DNA from: Tilletiopsis washingtonensis
Taxonomy: Eukaryota > Basidiomycota > Exobasidiomycetes > Entylomatales
Length of the DNA stretch: 64,000 nucleotides
Assembly: GCF_003144115.1 (NCBI RefSeq)
Contig: NW_020312002.1
Location: 290,859-354,858, forward strand
Direction of reading: 5' to 3'
Part shown: one piece after another, positions 20,988-32,256 of the stretch
Numbering within the stretch: the first letter of the stretch is position 1
Layout of the letters: the number at the start of each line of letters is the position of its first letter
The notes under the pieces: model-generated
The model's input: only the letters and a program-made list of their open reading frames with translations
Database searches by the model: none
What the model was told of the DNA's origin: nothing
Translations under genes and position numbers: made by a program

Positions 20988-22461
20988 ATGCCCCGCGCCT
21001 CGCGCACCTCCACACGCGGCGCCGCTGCCGCCGCCACGCCCACCAAGGCCGGCTCATCAGCCTCGCCGCCGCCGGCCGCGCCGCGCTCGGCCACGCGCAG
21101 CAGCGTCAAGCGCGAGGTCAAGGCCGAGCAGCCCAGCACGCCGTCGCCGTCCAAGAAGACGCCCGCCTCGACGCCGGCGTCGCAGGCAAAGGCGGCCGAG
21201 AAGAAGATTGCCTCGCTGCGCGCCTCGCTCGACGAGGGGCCCTTCCCCACGTGGGCGCGCCCCACGCCGCAGGACTGCCAGGAAGTGGCGCAGCTGCTCG
21301 CCGACGCGCACGGCTACCGCGCCATTCCGACGGGCAAGAAGGCGCAGAAGAAGGAGGAGAGCTTCGGCGGCTGCGGCAATGTGTGAGGCCTTGCTGGAGA
21401 CGCTGTGCCTCGCTGCCTGCTGACACGCGCGCCGTGCAGCTCCAACGTGCTTGATGCGCTGATCCGCACCGTCCTCTCGTGCAACACCTCGTCGCGCAAC
21501 AGCACTGCCGCGCACAAGGCCATGGTCGAGGCGTACGGCAAGAACAACTTCCAGGCGCTGCTCGATGCGCCGCACGCCGAGCTCGCCGCGACGATCCGCT
21601 GCGGCGGCCTGCACGACCGCAAGGCCGGCATCATCCAAGGCGTGAGTGGTACTCGTGGTGTTCGCTCCACGCAGCAGCTGATGTCGTTCTCGCGCCTCTC
21701 CCAGATCCTCTCCCGCACCCTCGAGCTGCACGGCAAGCTCTCGCTCGACCACCTGCACGGCGCGCCATCGCGGCAAGTGATGGAAGAGCTCGTCGCCTTC
21801 AACGGCGTGGGCCCCAAGGTGGCCAGCTGCTGCTCGGCCTTCTGCATCGGCAACGACGAGATGGCCGTCGACACGCACGTGTGGCGCCTCTGCAAGGCGC
21901 TCGGCTGGGTGCCGGACAAGGCGACGCGCGACCAGACGTAGTGAGTGTCCTGCTGCGACTTACTCCACTTGCGGTGCTGATGCCACGCATAGCTACCACC
22001 TCTCGTCGCGTGTGCCCGACGACCTCAAGTACGGCCTGCATGTGCTGCTCATTTCGCACGGCAAGCGCTGCCCGAACTGCTCCGCCAAGGGCTTCGCCAC
22101 GGTCAAGGACGAGATTCGCACTCCCTCGACCTCCCCGGAGCCTGCCGCCAAGCAGGAGAACGGCGTCAAGCAGGAGGAGGGCGTGAAGAAGGAGGAGGCA
22201 GACAGCGGCGACGAGGAGAGCGAGACGAAGGATGCCCGCGCGCTGCGCGACGGACGGCCAGCGCTCAATGGCTGTGCACTGCGCAACGCTGGGCTGCTCT
22301 CCAAGGGCAAGGCGCGCAAGGTCAAGGCTGAGGCCAAAGAGGAGGCCAAGGAGGAGGAGACGGAGGAGAAGCCGGACGCAGAGGATCAGCTCAAGCGCGA
22401 GTCTAGCGTCGGTGCCGCGGGCGAGCGGAGAAGCAAGCGCGCACGGAGGAGCCAGGCATGA
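20988..22461 (+). CDS. HhH-GPD DNA glycosylase (endonuclease III-like)
   Basis: Base-excision repair glycosylase. Four exons: 20988-21382, 21440-21641, 21705-21940, 21993-22461, giving 433 residues. A Lys/Ala/Ser-rich N-terminus (about 130 residues) precedes the fold. SNVLDALIRTVLSCNTSSRN opens the HhH-GPD domain. The helix-hairpin-helix reads FNGVGPKVAS with Lys237 in the bifunctional-glycosylase position, and the catalytic Asp is Asp255 in VDTHVWRL. After the fold only two cysteines follow (HGKRCPNCSAKG), so the four-Cys iron-sulfur loop of canonical endonuclease III is incomplete. The C-terminal 130 residues are Glu/Lys-rich with repeated KEEA/KQEE words and a final basic patch, probably nuclear targeting. 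The start was chosen at 20988 (GCCGCCATGCC context). The exact substrate is unknown. Confidence 0.85.
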
Positions 22462-22561
22462 GGGGGGTTGGCTGGGTATATATCTTTGGGACTGAGCGCG
22501 ACCGTGCCGAATGTATCTATAGCAGAGATACGGACGTCTGCGGCAGGGTGAGAACGGGGCA

Positions 22562-25376
22562 TTACTTGACGACCTTGACGGAGAAGTTGCTGCGGCGTGC
22601 GGAGAGGATGAGCACGCGCAGAGCAGGCAAGCAGCGGCACTCGACACACCGGAAGTACAGCGCCTGATTCTTCTTCGTGGCCCAGTCCCTGTGAGTAGTT
22701 GGCGAACGGTGAGTCACGGCTCTAAGTCGTGCGCCAGGTGTACTCACGGGCCGTGGCCGCCGAAGAAGCTGCGATGCCTCGCGTGTCAGCATCGTGCCAT
22801 GATCACACCTCAGCTGCCTCACGTGGAGAAGAAGAGACCCTTGTGCGCTGACGGGTAGAGGACCTTGTTGAACGACAGCACCTGCTTGCCATTGGCGCTG
22901 ACGCGGATCGAGCCGTCGGGCTTGGTGCCCGAGCCTGGTCCGATGTGGCGTCAGCGTCTACATGCACACTCGACCCGCACGATCTCGCGCACCGAGGAAG
23001 ATTGTCTGTGAGAGACTGGTCCACGCCCCGCGGGTGAAGTGGAACGACCCACGGCCGAGCGAGACGCCGTAGGAGGACTGCAAAAGGGGGATCAGATGCG
23101 GCGCTGCCGTGCTTGCGTGGCAGAACTCACGTCGCAGACCGACTTTGGCGGCACGTCGCAGATGGACGGATCCTGGCGATCCTGCGGCACGTAGAGGTAC
23201 ACCTCGCCCTCGCCCTATGCCGCAGCAGCGTCAGATGAGCTCCCTGTGAAGCGAAGCGCTGGCACTCACGTCGGTGCGCCACATGAAGCGTGCACTCCAG
23301 CAGTCGGCCGCCTCGTCGCCGCCCGAGCACTCTTCGCGCCCGCCGTACAGGCCCGGCAGCTTGCCGCCCTGTACGTACTCGAACGACGCAGGCACAAAGA
23401 CGTCATACGCCAGCGTCACCGTCAGCGCAGGACCTGTGACACGAGGGTCAGCGACGTGCTGCAAAGGCGGCTGGCTGGGCACCGACGCAGGTCAAAGGGC
23501 GTCAACGCGTAGAACTGCGAGCCGCCAACAGGCGTGCCTCCGGGGTTGGACGAGCCTGCAGCGCGCAGAGCGAGCAGTGAGTGACAGTTGCAGGAGATCG
23601 CTGATGCAAGCTCGACGCACCTGCAGGATAGAACGTCTCGATGACGCTCTTGCCCTGCGCCACAGTCACGCCAAAGACGGAGCCGATGGGCCGGTCCAGC
23701 GCCTCGATCTGTCGTCGCTGCGGTGCCGGACTGAACTCGTGTCGCAGCGTCAAGATCGAGCCCAGCACACCGCCGAGCAGATCGCCGACCAATCCTGTCG
23801 CAGTAGCGGGGCTCGTGGTCTGAGGCTCCTCTGGCTCCTCTTCCTCTTCCTCCTCGTCGTCTTCTCCGCCAGCGGCGCACACTTCACCGCCGTCTTGATC
23901 TGGTGTGCTGTTTGTGGTGGGACCTGTGGCACCACTGACTCCCTGTGCCTTTGTTCCTCCGGTCTTTGCCGGCTTGGCGTACGCATAAGGAGGTAGCCCC
24001 TTGCGCAGGACCTGGCTGTTGCTTTGTCCGCTCGACCAGCGCAGGATCTTGAACTCTGAGAAGTCCTTGAAATCGGGCGAGAGCTTCCACGTCTTGCCTG
24101 CGTCCTTCGAGCCGCGTGGCCAAGACGAGGCCTTGGCAGTCGGCGCCGCCGTGCGCGAACTGGACGCGGCTGTGGACGCAGCGACACGCTGCTGGTCCAT
24201 GCTGATGACTCGCACAGCCACCGGCAGCTCAGTACCGACTTCTCCATCTGAGTCCTGCTGGTCGTCATCCTGGTCCTCCGTGTCCTCGCCGTCAGCTCCA
24301 GTCGCGTCCTCGCCATTGGCGTTCCCTCCGTCTTCCCCTGAGGCATCCTGGCCGTCCTGCCCGTCTTCCGCTGACCCATCTTGGCCGTTCACGGTATCGC
24401 CGTCCTCGTCTTCTCCCTCTGCATCAGCCTCTGAGTCATCGTCATCCTCCTGCGCGATCAGAATGGCCGGCGCAGCTGGCTTGTTCGAGGCCGACACGCT
24501 TGTGGTCTGCAGCGGCGGAGGCGCGCTCGAGGCACCGGCCGGTGGCTGGCTGCTCTCCGCCGGAGGAGCGTCTGGCGCATCAGTCGGAGGGTCGAGCTCG
24601 GGCTCGGGCGCCGCACTGTGCTGATCCGGCGGCGGCGAGGCATCCTGCTTCTCGGGCTGCTCATCCCAGTCGGTGTCCTGCTGCTCAGGCTGTGCTTGCG
24701 GCTGGTTGTTGTGTTTGTCCCACAGCTGGCGCGCTGCATCGGACTGCTGCTGCATGGCAGCACTGCCCTCGGCCAGCGGCTGGGCCTCCTTGACGACGGC
24801 GTTGAGCAGCCACGATGCGGCCGGATCAACATCGCGCTCGGCCAACGCGGCGTCGTCGTCGTGCCACGCCAAGGCGCCATGCTCGTCGAGCAGATGGCGG
24901 GCAAAGAGGAGCGGCGGCAGCGGCGGCACGGCGCCGGCGGCGAGGGAGCGCGGCTGTGCGGCATCGGCGGCTGCGGCGGCGGCTGTGGCTTGCGCCAGGA
25001 GGGCGCGCCTGCGGGCCGCAGCTCGGCGTGCGTGCGTGTGGCCGTGGCCGAGCTCGCCGGGCACATGCCAGGCGGCCGAGGTACCTACGAGCGGGCCATC
25101 GACGCTATCAAGTGACGCAGCGATGAAGCTGCGCCGCTGGTGCCGTGCACTGCTCAGGCTGCTGCTCCCGGCGCTGCTCGTCTGCGGCATCATGCGCCGG
25201 GCCTCGCGCTCGGCGGAGATGCGCGCCGAGAGCGCCTCGTGGCCAAGCAGCAGCGGAGGTGCGCCAGCATCGACGTCGGCATCGGCGTCGAGCTCGGCGC
25301 CCGACTGCTGCTGATGCGCCAGACAGAATGCGGCGAGCAGCAGTGCCGCCTGCGCACATGCGAGAGGTGCACGCAT
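22562..25376 (-). CDS. Secreted PL14-like polysaccharide lyase with long acidic linker
   Basis: Nine exons: 23621-25376, 23487-23555, 23270-23433, 23131-23214, 22993-23077, 22823-22934, 22748-22768, 22650-22688, 22562-22589, giving 785 residues. A signal peptide occupies about residues 1-20 (APLACAQAALLLAAFCLA). Residues about 21-520 are low-complexity: Gln/Pro/Ala-rich, then an Asp/Glu/Gly repeat-like tract around 330-375. The catalytic part is C-terminal: TVTLAYDVFVP, GGKLPGLYGG, CWSARFMWRTD, GEVYLYVPQ and FFGGHGPDWA, matching the PL14 (glucuronan/alginate lyase-like) beta-jelly roll; the fungal end YFRNFSVKV is recovered only by splicing a 60-nt intron. It probably acts on uronic-acid polymers outside the cell. 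Exon 2 uses an unusual GTCGGT donor and exon 7 is 21 nt. Substrate is not determinable here. Confidence 0.82.
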
Positions 25377-26218
25377 CGAGGTATGAGAGGTGCTTGCGGG
25401 GTGCAGTCGGAGGGGTGGCCTGTGGGGTGAGGGAGCATGGGAGGCGGAGCAGGGTCCTGCTTGTCTTGCGTCCTCGGCACGCAGAGGGCTGGCCCCGCAT
25501 CAAACGTCCGGCCGCCGTGTCCTGCGGAAGCAGCGGAGCCGCATGTCGTATATCGCAGGCGCATGAAGCTCCGTCTTGTGCTCGGGCAGCGCTCAAGCTC
25601 GGCCGGTACATCATCTTGAGCTGAGCTGCCCCCTGCTTGCTGCCGGCGTGGGCGGGCTTGCAGGAAGGCAGGCGCTGGGTGGGGGATGCGCGCGTGTTGC
25701 TTGCTCGCGGTGCCATGGGATGGCGCATGTCGCGCGCCGAGCCCGCCCGTGCTCCGCCGTTGCGCGCCGCTCGAGGACAGCGAACGCGGGTATTCCAGCT
25801 CAGCGGCGGCTCGAGCATGGCCCGAGGCTCAGGGAGAAGCTGCATCAAGACTGCGCCGAGCGGCACAAACACTCCATGGCGCCGCACGGGAAGGGCGGGA
25901 GAAGCGGGTGCAGACGGCGCAGGACAGCCGGGCGGCCGTCGCGGAAGCTCCTCTACCCGGCGGTCGGCGTCGCCAAAGAGTCCCAAACACTGCAGAGGCA
26001 GGTTGCAATAGCGGCGTTGATTCACAGTGTAGACAATGTAGGTGCAGCACAGGACGGCGCAGAGAGCACGTCCGCCAATAGACCCGCGCAGGGGCGCGGC
26101 GGAGCGGGCGACAAGATGAGGCACGGTGGGTAGCGAATGAATGTAGGAGCCAATGCAGTTGGGGTGGGTATCATGAGATGAAGCCAGGGAATGAGGAGAA
26201 GGAGAAGGAGGCGGCTGT
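25377..26218. other. Intergenic region between PL14-like gene and CDC25
   Basis: 842 nt holding the promoter of the lyase gene and the 3' UTR of CDC25. Frames are short and Arg/Ala-rich. No repeats or RNA genes are apparent. Confidence 0.45.
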
Positions 26219-29140
26219 TCAGCGGCCAAGGACGTTGGCCGAGGTGTTGGCGCGCTGCATCACGCGGCCGCCGAGGCCGCGAGAGAGCGTCTGGCGCGGC
26301 GTGTCGAGCGAGTCGGCGAGGGCGCCGACGTTGAAGGCAGTCGGACGGCGAGCAGCCACCGCGCAGGGGCTGTCGCTCGGGCCCTCCTCGAAGGACGAGT
26401 CGCCGACCGAGCTGCCGAAGCTCGTGTCGCCGACGTTGGCGGCGCCAAAGGACGCGGGCTGCGACGAGCCAAAGGGCGCCGGCTTCGACGCCGGCTGCAG
26501 CAGCGGGCGCTTGTTGCGGGCCGCATGTGCCTGAGCAGCGCTCGGCGAGTCCTCAAAGGAGCTCTCCTCCTCGCAGATCGTGTGTGTCTGGCCGAAGCCG
26601 GGCGCGCCGAGTGGGATGCCCTCGGTGCTGACGACGCGCTCGCCAAACGTAAAGGAGCGGTGGCGGTTGAAGGGCTGCTTGGGCGCAAACTGCTTGCGGA
26701 AGCCGCTGATCTCCGACGAGCGCTGGTCGCAGTACGTCGGGTCGTCCATCTCGACGTAGCGCTGCGGCTGGCACACCGTCGGGAACGCCTTGAAGAAGGC
26801 GCAGTAGCCGCCCTCGAGGATGTAGAGCTCGGGGAAGTGGCACGACGGGTAGTCCTGCTGCAGCGCGCGGTCGGCGTGGCGCAGCGCCAGCGCCAGCGAG
26901 GGCGCACGCTTGCAGGAGAATTCGCAGTGGAAGATGAGCACCGTCTTGCGCCGGTTGCCATCCCCGTCGCAGCGTCCGCTCTGCGTGCGCAGCGGCAGCG
27001 GCTGGTTGGCGTGCAGGCCCTGGCCGGCGGTGAGGATGTGCGCCTTGACGCGCTCGATGGTGCTGAGGTTGATGGCGCCGGGCACGTGGCCGCCGTCGTA
27101 CTCGTAGCCGAAGCGGCAGTCGATGACGTGATAGTCCTTGATCTCATCCTGGTAGCGGCCCTCGAGCACGTCGACGAGCGTGGCGGGCGAGATGCGCATG
27201 AGGCCGTCGGCCTTGGCCGTGAAGCACGGCAGCACCTTGCCCTCGCGCTCCGACGCGCCGAAGCCAGGCATGCACTCGGCGCCGTAGCTCGGCGAGCCAG
27301 CCATGGACGGCTCGTTGAGGCTGATGCCGCGGTCCTCGGCGGCGCGCTTGCTGCCGTAGCCGAGCGGCGAGGTGTCGTCCTTGCTGGTCTGGCGCAGCAG
27401 CGCGGGGCGTGCGCGCGGGCGAGCCGACGAGGCGATGGGCGAGCCGCTCGCATCGAAGCCGGGCGGGAAGCGCCGCTCGCCGTCGGGAGAGGACATGTCG
27501 GCGGCGAGCATCATCATCCGCTCGCCACCGCTGCCGTTGCTGGCTCGGCGGTCGTGACCGAGCACGCCGGAGTGGTCGGCGGCGGACATAGACCGGCGAG
27601 GTGCCGGCGCAGTCAGGCGCGACGCCTGGCTGCTGCCGAGCACGGGGTAGGCGGACTTGAGGGCGCGGTCGCAGTCGCCCATGGTGGCGCTGACGATGGG
27701 CGCCAGAGCCGGCCGGCGAGCGTATGGGTTGGCGCGCTTGCCGAGCGAGGACTTGGCCGGGCCTGCGCCGCTCATGCCGAGCGCCTGGCTGAACGTCGGC
27801 AGCACCGCTGAGGACGCCGTCTTCTCGAAGACGCGGCTGCCGAGGGCGTTGCGCGGAGCCGGTCGCGGCTGCTGCTTGACAGGCGAGCTGTTGGGCGAGG
27901 ACGAGAGATGCAACGAGAGGTTCGGCCGCCGTGCGGTGCTGCAAGGTGCGGCCGGCGCGTGCTCGGGCGAGTGCGGGTCGAAGAAGTACGAGCCGAGGCC
28001 CTGCTCCATGGCGGAAGTTGGTGGGGACTCCAGGATCGGGCTGTGCATGGGGCGCTGGTCGTTGAACGTGGATGGCTTGAGCTCAGAGGAGGTCGACTCC
28101 GCGGAGTGCGAGCGGCTGCGGGCGTGGACGCCGCCGAGGGTGTGCACAAGCGAGTCGGACTGTGCGTGAAGAGAGGCATCAGCGCCTGCGCTGAGCGACA
28201 TGGGCTGCTGAACTCACGTTGCGCTGCAGGGCCTCGAGGCTGGCGCGTTTCCGCGCCGGCACGCCTGATGAGGAGGCGGGCTGCTGCGTCATGCTCTTCA
28301 TGAGGTTCGGCCGCCGCCTGAGTGGACAAAGGGATGAGCAAGAGCGCGAGCCAGCGACACTTCGTCAGCGACATACCCGATGGACGAGCCCGACGGAGCC
28401 AGTGCGGAGCGGATGCTCGGACGCGAGTGGTTCTCGCCGCCGCCGAGAGGCAGCGACGCTGGCCGCCGCTTCATCGGCGGCTCCTTGTCCGGGCTGCTGT
28501 CCGTGTCGCTGAGCGCGTTGCTCAGCGAGAGCTCGGTGCCGAAGAGGCGGCCGAGCGAGCCGCCGGCGCTGGGCGGCGCAAAGGCACCGGACGCCGGCTT
28601 GCGGGCGTCGCCGTGCGGCGTGTCCTCCTTCATGGCGCTGCCCGGCGGCAGGGCGCCGAGCACCGGCGACGACTCGCGCGTGCGGCGGCCGCCGCTGCTG
28701 CCCGACGAGCCCTTGGAGCGGCGCACGGGCGTCTCGCTGCGCAGCGCCGACGACGATGCGGCCAGCTGCGGCGAGATGTCCATGTAGTACGGCGAGCTGA
28801 GCTTGGCGGCGAGGTGCGGCGACTTGGTGTTGAGCACGGTGCCGAGCGCGGCGCCGAGGCGGCCCTGCTCGCCGCGCCGGGCGCTGCTGCTGCCGGCGGC
28901 GGCGACGAGGCGCATCTGCGTGGTGAACGAGGTGGACGGCGAGACGCGGGCGGCGAGGTCGTGCGCGCTGCCGGCCGTCGAGAGCTCGAAGGAGGAGCCG
29001 AGGCTCATCGACGAGCCGAAGGAGCGGTCGCCGAACTCGGCGGGCAGCTCGTCGTGCGCGTAGCTGGGCGACGCCTGCGCCTGGAAGAGCGAGTCGAAGC
29101 GCATGCGGGGCTCCATGGGTGAGGAGAGGAGGGCGGTCAT
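26219..29140 (-). CDS. CDC25: M-phase inducer phosphatase Cdc25
   Basis: Dual-specificity phosphatase that removes inhibitory phosphates from the mitotic CDK. Three exons: 28377-29140, 28218-28317, 26219-28159, giving 934 residues. The C-terminal rhodanese/Cdc25 domain spans about residues 620-800. It shows YHVIDCRFGYEYDGGHVPGA, then the P-loop HCEFSCKR with catalytic Cys700, then ELYILEGGYCAFF and YVEMDDPTYC. The N-terminal 600 residues are disordered and rich in Ser, with many Ser-Pro and Arg-x-x-Ser sites, as expected for a protein controlled by CDK, Chk1 and 14-3-3. The gene was named by these motifs, not by synteny. The start at 29140 is the first ATG of the frame; ATGs at 29116 and 29104 are alternatives. 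A tandem GC-rich heptamer lies about 90 nt upstream of the start. Confidence 0.95.
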
Positions 29141-29228
29141 GGAGGAGAGGGTGTGGGGTTGCGCTTATGAGGTGCGGCTGGGCGATGGGCCCTCGCGCGC
29201 GGCGCAGGGAGAGAGCTGTGCGTTGGGC

Positions 29229-29270
29229 GGATGGCGGATGGCGGTGGGCGGTGGGCGGTGGGCAGTGGGC
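29229..29270. repeat. Six tandem 7-nt units upstream of CDC25
   Basis: Six consecutive heptamers read GGATGGC twice, GGTGGGC three times and AGTGGGC once on the + strand. They lie 89-130 nt before the CDC25 start, so in the sense strand they are C-rich (GCCCACC). The G-runs on the + strand could form a G-quadruplex-like structure. They may be part of the promoter or leader. Confidence 0.85.
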
Positions 29271-32207
29271 GGTGTCGCGTGGAGGAGAAAGGAGCCACTT
29301 GGCGCGCTAGCGATGCACGAGGCACAAAGGAGGGTGGAGGGGAGTGGGCGGCGGGGCGCGGACGAGGATAAAGGGAGACGCAGGTGGATGCGAGGAGGAG
29401 GTGGTGGAGGAGGAGCAGAGAGGGCCAGCGTCAAGTATGGATCGACAAAGGGAGGCGGCCGGTGCGAGAGGGAGCAGTGAGGTGAGGCTGCAGCGGAAGT
29501 GACTTGATCGCAGAGAGAGCACAGCAGCAGGCCGCGGCACAGCAAGGTGCCGCGCGCGCAGCCAGCGGCCGCACTCTGTCGCAGCCACCTGCGTGATGCG
29601 GACGCGGATGCGGGCGGCGTGCGTGTGTGCTGCTTCCCGCATGTTGCACCTTGGCCTCAGGCACACGCGCAAGGCGCCGCCTCCAACACCGCCGCCCTCT
29701 CGCAGCCGCGCGCTGCCCGATGGAGCGTCCTCGCCCGCCCGCCGCCACATCGCATCACCCGCTGTTGAGGTAGCGTGCGGCTGCGGCAGGGCGCCGGCGG
29801 GCGGCGCTGCGTGCTGTGAGCTGCACCCTGCTGCACGCAGCTGCACCTTCCTGCATCAGGACACATGCGTCCGCTTCTGGGCGCGGCGGCCCATCAGACG
29901 GGACACGCGCGCGCGCACGGCGGTGGTGTTGCATTTGCAGCGGACAGGCCCGCAGCCGAGGAGAGAAGGGCGAGAAGGGCGCGCCGCCGCGGGCGGCGGG
30001 CCCACGCGCCGCGCGCGCAGGAGAGCAACACACCAACACCTCGGCGGACCCTCTTGCTCTCGCCGCGCCTGCTCCGCCCGCGCAGAGCAAGGCGGAGGGC
30101 CAGAGCGTGTCACGGTGCAGCGACAGCGGGCCGCTGCAGCGTCGATCCTGCTTCTCCCGGCCGCGCGCGGCAGCAGGCGCAACACGCCGTGCCTGTTGAG
30201 GCAGCGGCGCCTGATCGTCGCGGGCGCAGGCGTGACGCGCCGAGGCATGCGCAGCCGCACGCCCGTGCCCCCTCCGGCACGATCAGGCGATGCGGAGCCG
30301 CTCCCGCGCTGATCGCCGCCCTCGTGGGCCCCAAGATGGCGCTCGCCGCTCGGCGCTGGCGCCGGAGGGCCGAGCGGGTGGATGCGTGGGCTGCCAGCGC
30401 GTGGGCAGTGCAGGAGGAGCACGCCTCGCGCTGCAGCACGCAACACAACGCAACGCTGCAGCGGCTGCGCCGCCAACGGCCGCGCTACACGGAAGCGGCA
30501 CGGGAGAGCCTCTCGGGCTCGTCACTCGGCTGCGGGAGATGCAGCAGCTTGCAGCACAGCCGCAGCACACGCGGCGCTCGAGCGGTGCGGCCGGTGCCGG
30601 AAGCGACGCAGAGCGGGCAGATCCACCGCAGGCTGGGCAGCAAGGCGCAGCTCGCACGCATGGCAGCATGGCAGCGGCGGCGGCACAGCGGAAGCGCGTG
30701 TGCCGCCACGCCCCCCGGGCCGACCGCTGGCCGAGCATCCGTCGAACAGCGAGCCGCGGCTCGCCGCAGCGGCTCTCGCGCAGCCGACGCCGCAGCAGAG
30801 GAGAAATCCGAATATCTGGTCGCTGCCAGCCAGCGTTCAGGTGGGATCTTCTCCGCACGGCGGTTGGACAGCTCGGAGGCGTCATGCAACGGCGGTGGAG
30901 CATGGCGGGACGCCGGGCCTGCACCTCGCTTGGCAACGCACGTCCCCGACGGTTGCGACACTGTGACGGCGGAAGCACGACTAGTGCCAGCGCACGCCCG
31001 CTGCACCTCGCTCTCGCACACCATCCCAGACAGCCGGCGGCGGCGGCCATCGTGCCACGATAGATCACCTCACACGCCCGGCCCGCCAGCGCGGAGCGCC
31101 GCGGTCTGGTGCTGGGGCGTGCGGCTGCTGTCCGCTAGCCGACGGGCGACGGACATGCTCGCAGCGAGAAATGTGCGTGCTCCGGCCGGGAAGGATGAAT
31201 TTGAGTGTCCCGGAGCCTCGGCGAGCATGAAGCATGGCGCGCGTATGTCGGAGCCTCTTCAGGCGCAAGCCACCGCCGCTTGCTTTCGTGCGACTGCGCT
31301 CTCGAGGGGGAAGAACGTTGCTCAGAGCCCACGGTCCAGGCCAAAGTTGCGCCGAGGCGAGGCTTGCGCGCCTGAATGAGGGGCCCATGAGCGGAAAGGT
31401 GCTGGCTTTTTGGACGAGACATCTCCTCTGCGGGCGCGAATCGGGCGACATGGCTTGTGCGAAGGGCGTGCCGCGCTGCGCGTGCGTCTCCCGCCGCGCC
31501 CGCCGCGCCGACGGCTCGGCCCGCACGCCAGCGCAGCCGGAGTCGGGCAAAGACGTGTGCATGCAGCTCGCAGCTCGCAGCTGCGGGAGGGCGCGGCTCG
31601 GCAGAAGACGAGGACGAGGCAGCAGAGATAGCTTTGAGGTGCATGCAGCAGCGCCGGGCAAGCTGCGGCAGCGGGCCCGCTGCTTGCTGCTGTCTCGCTG
31701 CTTGCTGCTGCCTCCGCCGTGCTGGGCTCAAGCTCCCGCCTCGTGGTCGCTCCATGCCGCTGCGAGGCCATGCGCTGCAGGGCTGCGAGCTGCAGCAAGC
31801 AGCAGCCACCTGCAAGCTGCACCTCTCCCACGCCCGCCCCACTGTCCCGGTCGCACGCTCGCCGCCCAGGCGAGCAGCATGCAGAGCGGCATGGCGGACA
31901 TTCGCGGCAGCTTGCAGATCCTCTCCTTTTCCGTGTCACCTCTCGCCAGCGAGCAAGAGGAGCCGCGACGTGCTCAACGAGCGTCCACAGCGAGCGCCGA
32001 GGAACGCCAAACCTGCGCGAGCGGGTCATGGCGAATCTCGGGACGGCTGGCGATGGGTCTGGCGAGCGCCGAGATCGACGATCTGCCTGCGAGCACGCTG
32101 ACGTCGCGGCGAGACGAGGGCGACGCGCGCGGCCCGGTCTTGGGCGCAAGGCGGAGGACGGGCCTGGGCACGTCAGCGGCGGTGCGCGGCACGCGGCGAG
32201 GCGCCAG

Positions 32208-32256
32208 GTGTTGGTCTCGGGCGGCAGCGGGTGTTGGTCTCGCGGTGTTGGTCTCG
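32208..32256. repeat. Three direct copies of a 12-mer
   Basis: GTGTTGGTCTCG occurs at 32208-32219, 32231-32242 and 32245-32256, all on the + strand. The copies are identical within an otherwise non-repetitive gene-free stretch. Function is unknown. Confidence 0.8.

Noticed and set aside
22590-22649. Reading through to give a Cys/Leu-rich C-terminus in the PL14-like lyase
   Set aside because: Splicing this 60-nt segment gives YFRNFSVKV, which matches the family's usual end, whereas read-through gives an implausible tail.
29865-31379. 504-codon open frame on the + strand
   Set aside because: The product is Arg/Ala/Gln/Cys-rich with no domain, and equally long antisense frames overlap it. Such frames are expected by chance where stop codons are rare in GC-rich DNA.
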